Shown: in pieces, positions 52,079 to 61,434 of the stretch
Numbering within the stretch: the first letter of the stretch is position 1
Layout: each line of letters starts with the position of its first letter
NCBI GenBank assembly: GCA_016840285.1
Contig: JAEOSR010000043.1
Span: 1-64,000, forward strand
Source: Candidatus Hodarchaeota archaeon
GTDB taxonomy: Archaea > Asgardarchaeota > Heimdallarchaeia > Hodarchaeales > Hodarchaeaceae
DNA length: 64,000 bases
Direction of reading: 5' to 3'
The notes under the pieces: generated by a model
Told to the model about the DNA's origin: nothing
The model's database searches: none
What the model saw: only the letters and a program-made list of their open reading frames with translations
Translations under genes and position numbers: made by a program

Positions 52079-53872
52079 CTACTCTGGTGGGATTGAAGCA
52101 TAGATTGTTGAAAAGTCCACGCCTTTTTTGGTGTAGTAGCTTTTCATATACAGATAAATTACTATACCAATAATAACGAGAACCAAGACTGTATAGAATC
52201 CCCAGTTGAAAGTGTCGATAATAGTATCTAAATCGGTGAAGTCAGGAATAAGCCCAGTTCCTTTGTCCGCGTCATATGCGAGAAGAGGCACTATCGGCAT
52301 GGCTCCAAGCAGTGGTAGAGCCTCTAAACCTTCGAGAGGGATTAGAATACCGAATTCTCCGAGGATCACCAGATCCAGGTAGATGTTACATATTAATGCA
52401 ATTATTCCTATAAGAACGACTGCTTCCATGCCTATTATCTTGGGACGCCAAGCAGCTCTTTCGTACACGTCTTTAAGTTTTCCCGGAAGGACTATTGCTG
52501 CAACGCAAGCCATTGTGAAAAATATTCCGTCTAGTAGATCTGTTGCTGTTATCCCGTTTCCAAGGATTTCAGCAAGGATGGGGATGTGTAGCTTTCCTTC
52601 ACCTAGACCAAATAGTCCACTCTCAGCAAACGCACCAAAAACTGCAACTATTGCACAAAAGAGGATTGCAACTGTTGGGGAGTGCCAACGTTCGTCTACG
52701 CGTGCAAAAGCCTCAGGTAGAGCACGATCAAAGGACATTGCAAAAAGTATTCGTGATGAAGTGGTTATGAACGGTGGAAGGTCGTTAGCTAACCAGAGAA
52801 CAGCAGCAGTTGCGAATAATATCGCTAAGAAGCCAAATCCGAGTCCATCAGCGGCCATTACTGCAACAAAGGGCATCCAACCATAACCAGTTAGTGTTGG
52901 GTCAGAAGTAGTAGTTCCATAATTATTGAATCCCAAAGCTTGGAAGAACGTCCATCCACTGGCATGAGTTCCAACGGAAGCTGCCATACTTAGTAAGGTA
53001 CTGATTGACATGTAGACACCTAAGATTATGAACCCTGCTGCAAGATGAGAAATTGGCAATGACCTATTTGCTTCTTTAACTTCTCCAGCAGCGAAAGAAA
53101 TAGCTGCATACCCAATCCATGACCAGTAGGCTCCTAAAATTGCTGTATTCACTGCTGTAAAGTAATCAGGTGCCGCTTCAGCGTCGATTCCCGAAGCTAC
53201 TGCGTCTGCAATCCATTCATTAGCTGTACTTCCAGTAACATTTTCAATTCCTTTTAACATGGCACCAGAGTCTAAAGCACCCAAAAGAAGGGATAAATAT
53301 ATTCCTATAGTAATCACTGCAGGAATCCAAAACATTAGGTGCAGGAATTTACCAGTCATTGAAGTTCCAAAGAAAGCTATTGCTGCGAAAGCAAAAATGA
53401 ATATTATTCCTATTACAGTGTACATCAAAGCATTGTCTAGGAAATCGACATTAACATCTGCAACTGGCAAGAACAACACAGCGAATTCAACGACAGCGAC
53501 CGCAATCAATCCGTAGGAGATTGCAATCCCTAGGAATTCAGCCCATGCTGAAACAAAGCCAATACCAGGACTGATTGTTCTTGAGATATAGACATATCCA
53601 CCACCAGCTCGTGGCATAGCAGTAGCCATAACTGCGAAAACGAATACAGTGGCAATAGCAGCGATACCAGTTATAAGGAACGCGATAACTAATGGATCAA
53701 CTGGAAGAATCATGTCATCTGGATGGAGGGGGGCCCAACCTGTGGTTTGGAAAACTCTTTTCTGCCAACCACCACCGATAACGTTGCTAAGAATAAAGAT
53801 TGTGGCTGTAACAACCCCGATTTCCCGGACTAATCCGGTAGCATCACGAACATAGGTTTTTGATTCACTCAT
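52079..53872 (-). CDS. APC-family amino acid/polyamine permease
   Basis: 597 residues, about 12-14 transmembrane helices. The first helix has VVTATIFILSNVIGGGWQ, the unwound glycine-rich segment that binds the substrate backbone. PRAGGGYVYISRTISPGIGFVSAWAE near 85-110 is the family's strongest signature. Helix 6 has FAAGEVKEANRSLPISHL. The length exceeds typical APC members (450-500) because of long loops and an extended C-terminus. It is noticeably richer in G+C than its neighbours. GGTGA precedes the ATG. Substrate unknown. The gene is divergent from the metallophosphoesterase gene. Confidence 0.88.
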   Translation of the reverse strand: MSESKTYVRDATGLVREIGVVTATIFILSNVIGGGWQKRVFQTTGWAPLHPDDMILPVDPLVIAFLITGIAAIATVFVFAVMATAMPRAGGGYVYISRTISPGIGFVSAWAEFLGIAISYGLIAVAVVEFAVLFLPVADVNVDFLDNALMYTVIGIIFIFAFAAIAFFGTSMTGKFLHLMFWIPAVITIGIYLSLLLGALDSGAMLKGIENVTGSTANEWIADAVASGIDAEAAPDYFTAVNTAILGAYWSWIGYAAISFAAGEVKEANRSLPISHLAAGFIILGVYMSISTLLSMAASVGTHASGWTFFQALGFNNYGTTTSDPTLTGYGWMPFVAVMAADGLGFGFLAILFATAAVLWLANDLPPFITTSSRILFAMSFDRALPEAFARVDERWHSPTVAILFCAIVAVFGAFAESGLFGLGEGKLHIPILAEILGNGITATDLLDGIFFTMACVAAIVLPGKLKDVYERAAWRPKIIGMEAVVLIGIIALICNIYLDLVILGEFGILIPLEGLEALPLLGAMPIVPLLAYDADKGTGLIPDFTDLDTIIDTFNWGFYTVLVLVIIGIVIYLYMKSYYTKKGVDFSTIYASIPPE

Positions 53873-54476
53873 TTAAGTCACCTTTTAAGTCCATAAAAGA
53901 CTTTTTTTAAATTTTAATCTAATGGTTACCGTTGATTCTTTGTAAATATCTCTGAGAAAGAACATTTACGTTTTTCTACTGCGATCAACATAGTTTCTTT
54001 GAGTGTAATGCTTGTGTTGGTTCGAGTTCATCAAACCATTTAAGCATTCAGCACAAAAATTCACACGGTTATGTTCCGATTATAAAACTTTCGAATAAAT
54101 GATAGTCAATTTATTTTGATTTTTCTTTTGCATAGGCGAGTTAATTGATTTTATTCTAAACTTAATTCTTCTAAAGGTAAGAGATTCCTAAACCCTTCCT
54201 AAGAACAATTCTTTCCTAGTTAAAATATATATGGACACTTACAAAATAGATAAAGGCAAAAATTATATGGTAATAATATTAGAATTAAGTCCTTATTAGA
54301 TCAAAGGGAAAATTTTACCAGAAAACATCGTAAATGGTGAAATTCAAAAAAAATCCCAATTACCTATAAATACTCGATGATAAATTTTCGAAAAATTAAT
54401 AATAAGATATCTTATAGAGGAGTGTGCAACCCAATAAAACAAAAAGATGCTTAAATAATAAACAAACTCAATTGAA
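53873..54476. other. Long divergent promoter region
   Basis: 604 bases, AT-rich, no gene seen. CCTATAAATACTC (54363-54375) is a good TATA box for the metallophosphoesterase gene, giving a leader of roughly 80 bases. TAAAATATATATGG near 54220-54233 is a second TATA-like element. The length is unusual for this window; I found no repeat or stable stem that would explain it. Confidence 0.4.
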
Positions 54477-55502
54477 ATGCTGGTGAAAAAACTGGTAAGA
54501 TTTTTCTTTTGCACTGATATACATGGTTCTGAAGCAGTTTGGAGGAAATTCCTTAATACAGCAAAATATCTTCAAGCTGACGTTTTGATCATGGGAGGTG
54601 ACATCACAGGAAAGCGTATAGTACCTATAATTCAACAATCAGATGGAACATGGAAAGGTAGTATTTATGGTGTAGCTGAACAAAATGTCATTATGAAAAC
54701 CGATGAGGAAATCATAGATTTTGAAAAACGAGCAAGGTTCGCTGGTTGCTATCCGCATCGCTTAACAGCTGAAGAAAATGAAAAACTTGCTGCCTCTGAC
54801 TCTCTAACTGATGATGGTAAAATGATCAAAGGGGGTGCTCTTGATAAACTATTTGACCAAGTGGAAGCCAAAGGATTACAGATTTGGATTGATATGATTG
54901 ATGATATAATGGAAGATGGAACTAAACGTGTACCAGAAGGAACTAGAATAATAATTTGTCCTGGGAATGATGATAAATTTGCGATTGATGATATTATAAT
55001 TAAAGATCCTAGGGTTATCTTTGGAGAGGGAAAAAAGGTTGATCTTGATGATCATCACGAAATGATAAGCTATGGGTGGACGAACCCCACTCCGTGGCAT
55101 ACTTACAGAGAGACAGACGAGGAAACCATTAAACAGAAGATCGAGGAATTGATTCCACTTATCAACAATATGGAAAACTCAGTCTTTTGTTTTCACTGTC
55201 CTCCATATGATTGTATTATCGATGAGGCACCACTCCTAAAACCAGACCTATCATATGTTGGGTACCGAGGTGGAGAACCTATTAGAGGGCCCGTTGGATG
55301 CAAAGCAGTTAGAGAAGCAATCGAAAAACATCAACCAATAATTGGTCTCCACGGGCATATTCATGAATCAGCTGGTTATACGAAGATTGGTCGAACGTAT
55401 GTCATCAATCCTGGTAGTGAATATACTGAAGCTATCTTAAAAGGATTCCTTATAGAACTCAAAAAAGGTAAAATGACAAAAATGCGGAGAGTAGAAGCCT
55501 AA
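54477..55502 (+). CDS. Calcineurin-like metallophosphoesterase
   Basis: 341 residues. All five metal blocks are present: CTDIHG (13-18), MGGDITG (near 38-44), PGNDDKF (near 162), the lone histidine in FCFHCPPYD (near 240), and GLHGHIHESAGY (near 295), followed by NPGSEY. It is a di-metal phosphoesterase. The insert GVAEQNVIMKTDEEI...RFAGCYPHRLTAEEN (about 60-105) is longer than in small family members. Substrate is unknown. It leads the accessory region of nucleic-acid-type enzymes, though as a separate gene. Confidence 0.88.
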   Translation: MLVKKLVRFFFCTDIHGSEAVWRKFLNTAKYLQADVLIMGGDITGKRIVPIIQQSDGTWKGSIYGVAEQNVIMKTDEEIIDFEKRARFAGCYPHRLTAEENEKLAASDSLTDDGKMIKGGALDKLFDQVEAKGLQIWIDMIDDIMEDGTKRVPEGTRIIICPGNDDKFAIDDIIIKDPRVIFGEGKKVDLDDHHEMISYGWTNPTPWHTYRETDEETIKQKIEELIPLINNMENSVFCFHCPPYDCIIDEAPLLKPDLSYVGYRGGEPIRGPVGCKAVREAIEKHQPIIGLHGHIHESAGYTKIGRTYVINPGSEYTEAILKGFLIELKKGKMTKMRRVEA

Positions 55503-55663
55503 TTCTGTTTATATCTTGTTATTTTAAATTAAAAAAAATAAGATATTCAATCTGCTTGTCAAATATATATAATTATCCTCTAACACCCTTAGATTAGATA
55601 AAAAAGGATTTAAATATTCCGCTAAAGGCTGATTATATATTAAAAAAAATTGAAGGTTAAAGA

Positions 55664-56524
55664 ATGGATACTTCAGCAAAGGCCCATAATGATGAACTTA
55701 TGAAAGCAGGGTATCAACTCTTGAAACGTTGTGACGATGAGGGAATTTCTTGTTTTCTATGGGGTGGTGGGGCAATATACCACATGCTTGGAGGAAGACT
55801 TAATTATAGAAAAATGAGTGATCTGGAATTTTTTCTGCCAAAAAAGTATGATCACCGTGTTCAGAATCTCCTAGAAGATTTCGGGTTTATTCCCTATACT
55901 ACTTTCAATAACATGCAAAACATGTCTAGAACACCTAGAAGAGAATTTTACCGTCCTAATCGTGAACTATCTGACCTTGAAATCGAAGAAGTAGAACATG
56001 GGAGGAAAAGTAACATTGATGATGTCAAATTTCAAAAAATTGAACTATTTGTGGATGGCATTAAAATGTGTTGGACATTCAATTTCAAGGAATTGCCTTC
56101 AGATTATAAGAAAAGTCTTATATCCCCTCCAGGGTTTCAATTGGCTCTCAAAGCAAACGCTATCCATTCTGATGACTTTGATCTCAAGGATGTTCAAGAC
56201 ATTTCAAGTGTAGTTAGTTCAAGTTGTTGTGAAGAAGTTACAACAGAAGACACTATATTTAAAGAGCCAAATTTGGATGGGGATATTAGTTACTCTATTG
56301 GTACCAGAATTTTCAGACTTTTATCTCAAAAGAAGTATGAATTTCCCAGTACAGTAATTAAGAATTTCAATGAATGTCTTAAATATCCAAAATTATCTGA
56401 AAATGGCAAAAAAATACTATTACAATTAATAGAATTCTTAAAACCTTTTGAGGAACAAGATTTAGGTGCAGGATTGATAGCTAAAGCCAAGAAGGAAAAA
56501 CCTCGTCGTGTTGACGCAAGATAG
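55664..56524 (+). CDS. Nucleotidyltransferase-fold protein (first of convergent pair)
   Basis: 286 residues. FLWGGGAIYHMLGGRLNYRK then MSDLEFFLPKKYD (about 31-63) is the GG...[ST]-D-x-[DE] pattern of the nucleotidyltransferase superfamily, with D53 and E55 as candidate metal ligands. A following strand with FQKIELFVDGIKMCWTFNFK fits the β-sheet. The C-terminal 100 residues are helical. It resembles AbiEii/MNT-type proteins in arrangement. Whether it is catalytic is unknown. It faces a second, distinct nucleotidyltransferase-like gene; their stops are 102 bases apart. Confidence 0.65.
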   Translation: MDTSAKAHNDELMKAGYQLLKRCDDEGISCFLWGGGAIYHMLGGRLNYRKMSDLEFFLPKKYDHRVQNLLEDFGFIPYTTFNNMQNMSRTPRREFYRPNRELSDLEIEEVEHGRKSNIDDVKFQKIELFVDGIKMCWTFNFKELPSDYKKSLISPPGFQLALKANAIHSDDFDLKDVQDISSVVSSSCCEEVTTEDTIFKEPNLDGDISYSIGTRIFRLLSQKKYEFPSTVIKNFNECLKYPKLSENGKKILLQLIEFLKPFEEQDLGAGLIAKAKKEKPRRVDAR

Positions 56525-56626
56525 AAACTGATTTGGATTATTGTCTAAACTACCTCTATAAGATAGTTATCCCCCATCGGGACAATATTATTTTCACTTA
56601 AGCATGTATTAAATAATTAATTGGCA

Positions 56627-57553
56627 CTATATTTTAGGATTCATATCTTTATCCTCTGGTTTTTCAAGTAAGTGTTTCCCACTAAAGATCCTGAATTCAC
56701 CAACAGTCTTAGTTGTTTCAACAGGTCTGTACCACCTCTTAGATGCACCTACTTTTGCTCTAGCGCGCCAGCTACGGTTTTTGGGAATTTCTGCGAAGTA
56801 ATTAAGCATTTTATCAATCTTTTCACTAATATTGTTACGTTGTTCTTCAGAAAGCTCTTGAAATTCTGGTAAAACATTTTTAATATTGGTTAGGTTTGTA
56901 GTTACGGTATGGTAGAATCCCCAAGCATATCCTCCTTTTTGTAAATACTTTTCGCCAATATATTTGATATTTATAATCTCTGGTAAGTCATCAAATCCTA
57001 TATCGTGAGCTAACAATAACATCACGGTATCAGCAACATCCTTATAGTTCATAAAAACAATTTGAGTTTTACCAAGGAACAACTCGGCTAAAGGAAGAGA
57101 AGGAGAATCTAATTGCAGTCTTTTATGGTCCAGTTCAATATCATGATTAAATTTCATTTTACCGTAGAATACATCACAGAACCACCAATTTTTTGGATGG
57201 ATGTATATTCTACGCTGACTTGCTGCTGTTGATAATGTTGGCTTTCGTTTTAAATAACCTAACTTTTTCATAAATTTGTCCATTTTTTTCATATGTTTGT
57301 AGGAAATTGCTCCATCTATATCTGTGATTTCTATCTTGTCTCCAAGTCTTTTCATTTTTTTGTATAATTCTTCTAGCCCATGGGATTGAGTATGCAGTCG
57401 TATGGCTAATCCCCCTACTAATCGAAAATGGACACCGAATTCTTCAGCTTGAGTAACTAATTTCATTGCTTCTTCAATAAAAACGTTTAGAGGAACGACT
57501 CCATCCCATTCTTTGGGCATATCAACTGATACACCCTCTTTTTCTTGTAACAT
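56627..57553 (-). CDS. Nucleotidyltransferase-fold protein (second of convergent pair)
   Basis: 308 residues. VHFRLVGGLAIRLHTQS (41-57, the GG pair at 47-48) and IEITDIDGAIS (D78, D80) form the nucleotidyltransferase signature. A later KMKFNHDIELDHKRLQLDSPSLPLAELFLGKTQI (about 151-183) matches the AbiEii-like continuation, where a conserved LP.AELFLGK-type segment is common. It may be an active transferase or a toxin/antitoxin-type protein. AGGAGG lies 11 bases upstream of the ATG at 57553. The neighbouring methyltransferase gene lies upstream on the same strand. Confidence 0.68.
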   Translation of the reverse strand: MLQEKEGVSVDMPKEWDGVVPLNVFIEEAMKLVTQAEEFGVHFRLVGGLAIRLHTQSHGLEELYKKMKRLGDKIEITDIDGAISYKHMKKMDKFMKKLGYLKRKPTLSTAASQRRIYIHPKNWWFCDVFYGKMKFNHDIELDHKRLQLDSPSLPLAELFLGKTQIVFMNYKDVADTVMLLLAHDIGFDDLPEIINIKYIGEKYLQKGGYAWGFYHTVTTNLTNIKNVLPEFQELSEEQRNNISEKIDKMLNYFAEIPKNRSWRARAKVGASKRWYRPVETTKTVGEFRIFSGKHLLEKPEDKDMNPKI

Positions 57554-57639
57554 GGCAGATATTCCTCCTTTTATATTTATTATTAGAATAAATTTGGATT
57601 TTCACTTAATAAATGCTTCGAGAAAATTAAGATATTTCT

Positions 57640-59373
57640 TCATATCCTAGATGCAAAATTACTCTCAATAATTTTCCTTTCAATCGGTGTTATATTGTAG
57701 ATCAAAAATACTAAATCATCCATGAAGGTATGGAGTACTTTGAGTTCATTAAATTTGGCCATTAATTCCATGTATTGATCATTCTGCAGAGAAGTTGCTT
57801 TAGAATTCTGAAATTCAAGAGTCAAATTTTGATAAAGCTTCTTAAAATTTTGGAAATCAGTTCTTTTCTGATTAAATTGAAAGAATTCGTCTTCCTCAAT
57901 TATTAGATTTAAGAGATCTTTAAATTTTGCCCCAACACATTGATATTTGGAATATGTTTCCCCTAAAGTATGAAATATTTCAATAACCGGCCGAAATCTT
58001 AGCTGTTTTACGATTTCTTCAAAATTTTTAGTTTCAAGAAGCCTTGCTAGTTTTTTACGGAGATTAGGAGTCTTTGAACCATTAATTCGTGGAATTCTTA
58101 TTGAATTAACATAAGCCTTATCAAAATCTTTGCTTGTTACAAACTCTTTTGAATACACAGCGTGCTGGAGCCACCAAGCAGTCAGTGAAGATTCTAGTAA
58201 ACCCGCAACAGCGAATAGGGATAAAATATCTTGTGAATAATTCGAAATGATATTGATTACAGTCTCATGAGTTAACATAACACCTTCCTGATCCACCCAT
58301 GTTTTTATATTCAAATTAAATTTAGGTTTTGTTTGATAGGAAATTATCCGCTGAGCAATAATCTTAGGGATTTGTTGTCGGTTTAGCTTTTCAATTGGAG
58401 TTCTTTCATGCAAAAAACTACGTGCTGGAAATAAGAACCCAGTTGATATCGTTGCTTTTTCTATTAGTGGTATAGTGCCTTTTTTTGTGCGGAATTTACT
58501 GCTCATTCCTCGAAAAACCGCCAGATCCAAAAATTGATACTCATCACTGTAGAGACGACGAATAATCTCTAATTCTGGGGTACTAACTCCCACCAGTAAG
58601 TTATCTACCATTAAGGCGTCAAAAGATGATACAATACTTATTTGATCAAAATCATTTCCGGTTGAATTCCATATTCCAGTTTGATATTCTTGAGGTCTAA
58701 TATCTGAGTTCTCTTTTTTTGCAATTATTGCGCATTGTTCTTGTAATTGTCCAGTGAATTGATTACCAAGATCAAGAACTTCAACTAAGTAAAAATCAGT
58801 TAAAAGGATTTTTCTGAACTCAGTCCATCTTTTGGAATAAATTATAGGTTTAGGTAATAGAAAACAGAGGATACCACCTGGTTTTAGAAGAGAAAGTGAA
58901 TGCAAAGTAAAAAAAATAGAACTTTCAGAATAAATTAGAGAATTTTGACCAAATTGGCATTTTTTTCGAATTTGTGTCCATTCGAGTTGTGAATAAAGAG
59001 CGTTATGAGGGGGATTGCCAATAATTATATCAAATTTGGTAGGTAAAACTGAGGGGAAATTTAGAAAAAAGTCACCTTGTTTTAGCTTAACTTCATAAGA
59101 AGTACTTTTAGCTAACTGAATTAATTCCTTTTTAGCAATTTTAAGCAGAGAAGGATCAATGTCAATTCCGAAAAGCTTTACATCAGAGACAAATGAGGAA
59201 ATCATTGGAATCAACGAAATAAAGAAAATACCTTTACCAATTGCTGGATCTAATACCGTTATTGGTCTTGATTGATAATCATAGGGAAACTGATCTATAA
59301 CACGCTTCAAAATTGCTTGTACTAGTGGTTTAGGGGTAAAAAACTGTCCCTTGGCCTTTTTTTTCAGTCCCAT
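57640..59373 (-). CDS. Adenine-specific DNA methyltransferase
   Basis: 577 residues. GQFFTPKPLVQAILKRVID starts the domain. Motif I is LDPAIGKGIFFISL (41-54), with lysine inside the usual GxG loop. FGIDIDPSL follows, and the catalytic motif is IIIGNPPHN (NPPH 120-123), with histidine replacing tyrosine. The specificity half starts near VFRGMSSKFRTKKGTIPLIE. N-terminal motif spacing matches TaqI-like enzymes. NPPH occurs rarely but can work. It lies 35 bases downstream of the tRNA nucleotidyltransferase fusion gene on the same strand; a shared transcript is possible. Confidence 0.82.
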   Translation of the reverse strand: MGLKKKAKGQFFTPKPLVQAILKRVIDQFPYDYQSRPITVLDPAIGKGIFFISLIPMISSFVSDVKLFGIDIDPSLLKIAKKELIQLAKSTSYEVKLKQGDFFLNFPSVLPTKFDIIIGNPPHNALYSQLEWTQIRKKCQFGQNSLIYSESSIFFTLHSLSLLKPGGILCFLLPKPIIYSKRWTEFRKILLTDFYLVEVLDLGNQFTGQLQEQCAIIAKKENSDIRPQEYQTGIWNSTGNDFDQISIVSSFDALMVDNLLVGVSTPELEIIRRLYSDEYQFLDLAVFRGMSSKFRTKKGTIPLIEKATISTGFLFPARSFLHERTPIEKLNRQQIPKIIAQRIISYQTKPKFNLNIKTWVDQEGVMLTHETVINIISNYSQDILSLFAVAGLLESSLTAWWLQHAVYSKEFVTSKDFDKAYVNSIRIPRINGSKTPNLRKKLARLLETKNFEEIVKQLRFRPVIEIFHTLGETYSKYQCVGAKFKDLLNLIIEEDEFFQFNQKRTDFQNFKKLYQNLTLEFQNSKATSLQNDQYMELMAKFNELKVLHTFMDDLVFLIYNITPIERKIIESNFASRI

Positions 59374-59408
59374 ATCTATTTCTCGGATTCTTGTCCCAAC
59401 CTCTAAAT

Positions 59409-61364
59409 CTATAGGACTTCCAACTGTTTCTGAAGAACATAAGCTGTATAAGTTTTACCAGTAAGTACATTCCCGCTCATTACAATGAAACGATGATTAT
59501 TTTGTTGTATTAAATTTAAAATATCATGAATTTTTGTCTTGAAATTCGGATTACGTGTTGATATTTGAATTAGTGCATATTCTTTAGGTGTAGATAGAGC
59601 TTTTGGATATCTTTGAAGTAACTCCTGATAACGCCGAAAAATGGAAAAATCAGCATCACTCTTTTTAATAGATGATTTCTCCAGGTCACGAGTATGTGAA
59701 TTAAGTTTAACCTCGTTCTCTGTAGCACTAGTGTTAATGTATAATGGTTTATATTTCCTAAACTTTCTGCCTAATGACTCTCTGTGATCTTGATGAGCAG
59801 GCATGTTAAAATTTGTACCATCAAAAATGACGATGAAATTAGGATTTTTACGAAGAAGACAGAGAGCCAGCCATTTAGCTAAAACGTACGTGTGTTCATT
59901 TTCCCATCGTAAATATTCAGGAGAACCATTACGATATAATTTTCTGATGAAATCAGTTGAAACCACACGTACTCGTCGTGTAATGCGTGTTGTGCATTGA
60001 GATAAAATTCTATTGAGGTTATCAAGAATAGGAAGGAGATGACGTTTTTGATTGATTTGAGGATCAGTTTCTACTCTTTCACGGATAATTTCTAAACATA
60101 ATCCAATTAACTCTCTTTGAGAAGCATGCTTCTTATTTAATTGTAGATATTGAATGATATCATCGCCATTTACAACAAGAGTGTTTAACTCGATGGGTGG
60201 GTGAGTCTCAGCTCTATTTAGAATATCTGCTTTAAGCTCCTCTGTTAATCGTTTTCCTTCTTGTAATCCCCTCTCCTTAGCATCATAAAACATTAGATAA
60301 TCGTGAAAATATTCGGGTCTAATAGTGTGTTGAAATTTTCTTATCGAATAATTTCTCTCCTCGGTTTTTTCCGTCATAGAATAAGGAAGAGGAAGTAAAT
60401 GAACTGATAAGATATGAGTTACGTCTGCTATCTGTTTATTAGAACACTTCATTCGTTTCATAAATTCTCGAATATTGTTCTCTCGGAATGGAGGGAAAAG
60501 CTTCTTAGACATCTTTTCTATTGGTAATTGATGAATTAATGTAGCGAAACGTAATCTTGGTGAGGAATCCTTTGGGAGATGTGAGATGATTCTCAATGTT
60601 AGTTCTATTCTATTTATTTCAAGTTCTGGAATAATTTTGTGGAATTCATCATAACTGAATTCAGGTATTAGTTGATATAATAACCGACTTTTTTCAAGTA
60701 ATAAAATAGCTTTTTGAAAAAATGCTCCTCGTAACAATTTTTGGAATTCTGTGTGTATTCGCTCCTTTGCTACTTTTACAAATACACTAAAATGGTGAGG
60801 AACTGCACTAAGAGTCTTGGATTCTATATCGAATCCTAATTGAGAAACAAATCTAAAAACTCGAATTAAGCGGAGTCCATCTTCTTGTAACCGTTCATGC
60901 GGATCACCGACCATTCTGATGATTTGAGCTTTGATGTCATCAATTCCATTGAATGGATCTGAGAGTTCATCGTTAATAGGATCGTATGCAATAGCATTTA
61001 TTGTGAGATCACGTCGGGATAAGTCTTCACTGATATTTTCCACAAAATGAACCTCTGCAGGTCTTCGTGCATCTATATATTCTCCTTCCTTTCGAAAAGT
61101 CGTTATTTCTATTACTATATCATTGTATATAATTGTAACTGTTCCATGTTTAATTCCTGTTGGTATTACACGGAATTTTTGATTAAAAATTTTAATTACT
61201 TCAGAAGGTTTAGCATCTGTTGCTATATCCCAATCTTGGGGAGAAAAAGCTCCCTGAATAATGTCGCGAATGGATCCCCCAACAATATATGCTTGAAATC
61301 CATGGTTAATTAGTAGTTGGCAAATATTGATTATTTCAATTGGTATTCTATCCTTTGCCAACAT
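59409..61364 (-). CDS. CCA-adding/poly(A) polymerase-like enzyme fused to a permuted kinase domain
   Basis: 651 residues. Residues 1-400 are a class II tRNA nucleotidyltransferase: IVGGSIRDII (28-37), the catalytic DWDIATDA (44-51), SRRDLTINAIAYDP (116-129) and RLIRVFRFVSQLGF (165-178). After the helical body, residues 460-625 match most of a polynucleotide-kinase-like P-loop fold: VVSTDFIRKL (467-476, D471 and R474), FIVIFDGTNFN (510-520) and a lid with LNSHTRDL. The Walker A motif is missing from its usual place. It appears at the very end: FIVMSGNVLTGKTYTAYVL (626-644). The domain is therefore circularly permuted. The role is probably tRNA 3'-end maturation or repair combined with 5'-phosphorylation. 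Confidence 0.8.
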   Translation of the reverse strand: MLAKDRIPIEIINICQLLINHGFQAYIVGGSIRDIIQGAFSPQDWDIATDAKPSEVIKIFNQKFRVIPTGIKHGTVTIIYNDIVIEITTFRKEGEYIDARRPAEVHFVENISEDLSRRDLTINAIAYDPINDELSDPFNGIDDIKAQIIRMVGDPHERLQEDGLRLIRVFRFVSQLGFDIESKTLSAVPHHFSVFVKVAKERIHTEFQKLLRGAFFQKAILLLEKSRLLYQLIPEFSYDEFHKIIPELEINRIELTLRIISHLPKDSSPRLRFATLIHQLPIEKMSKKLFPPFRENNIREFMKRMKCSNKQIADVTHILSVHLLPLPYSMTEKTEERNYSIRKFQHTIRPEYFHDYLMFYDAKERGLQEGKRLTEELKADILNRAETHPPIELNTLVVNGDDIIQYLQLNKKHASQRELIGLCLEIIRERVETDPQINQKRHLLPILDNLNRILSQCTTRITRRVRVVSTDFIRKLYRNGSPEYLRWENEHTYVLAKWLALCLLRKNPNFIVIFDGTNFNMPAHQDHRESLGRKFRKYKPLYINTSATENEVKLNSHTRDLEKSSIKKSDADFSIFRRYQELLQRYPKALSTPKEYALIQISTRNPNFKTKIHDILNLIQQNNHRFIVMSGNVLTGKTYTAYVLQKQLEVL

Positions 61365-61434
61365 TTTTAGAAACCTACCAGGATTTTTTTTAGTAAAAGG
61401 TCTTTTTAGATATTCTAAGTATATAAGTTTTTAA

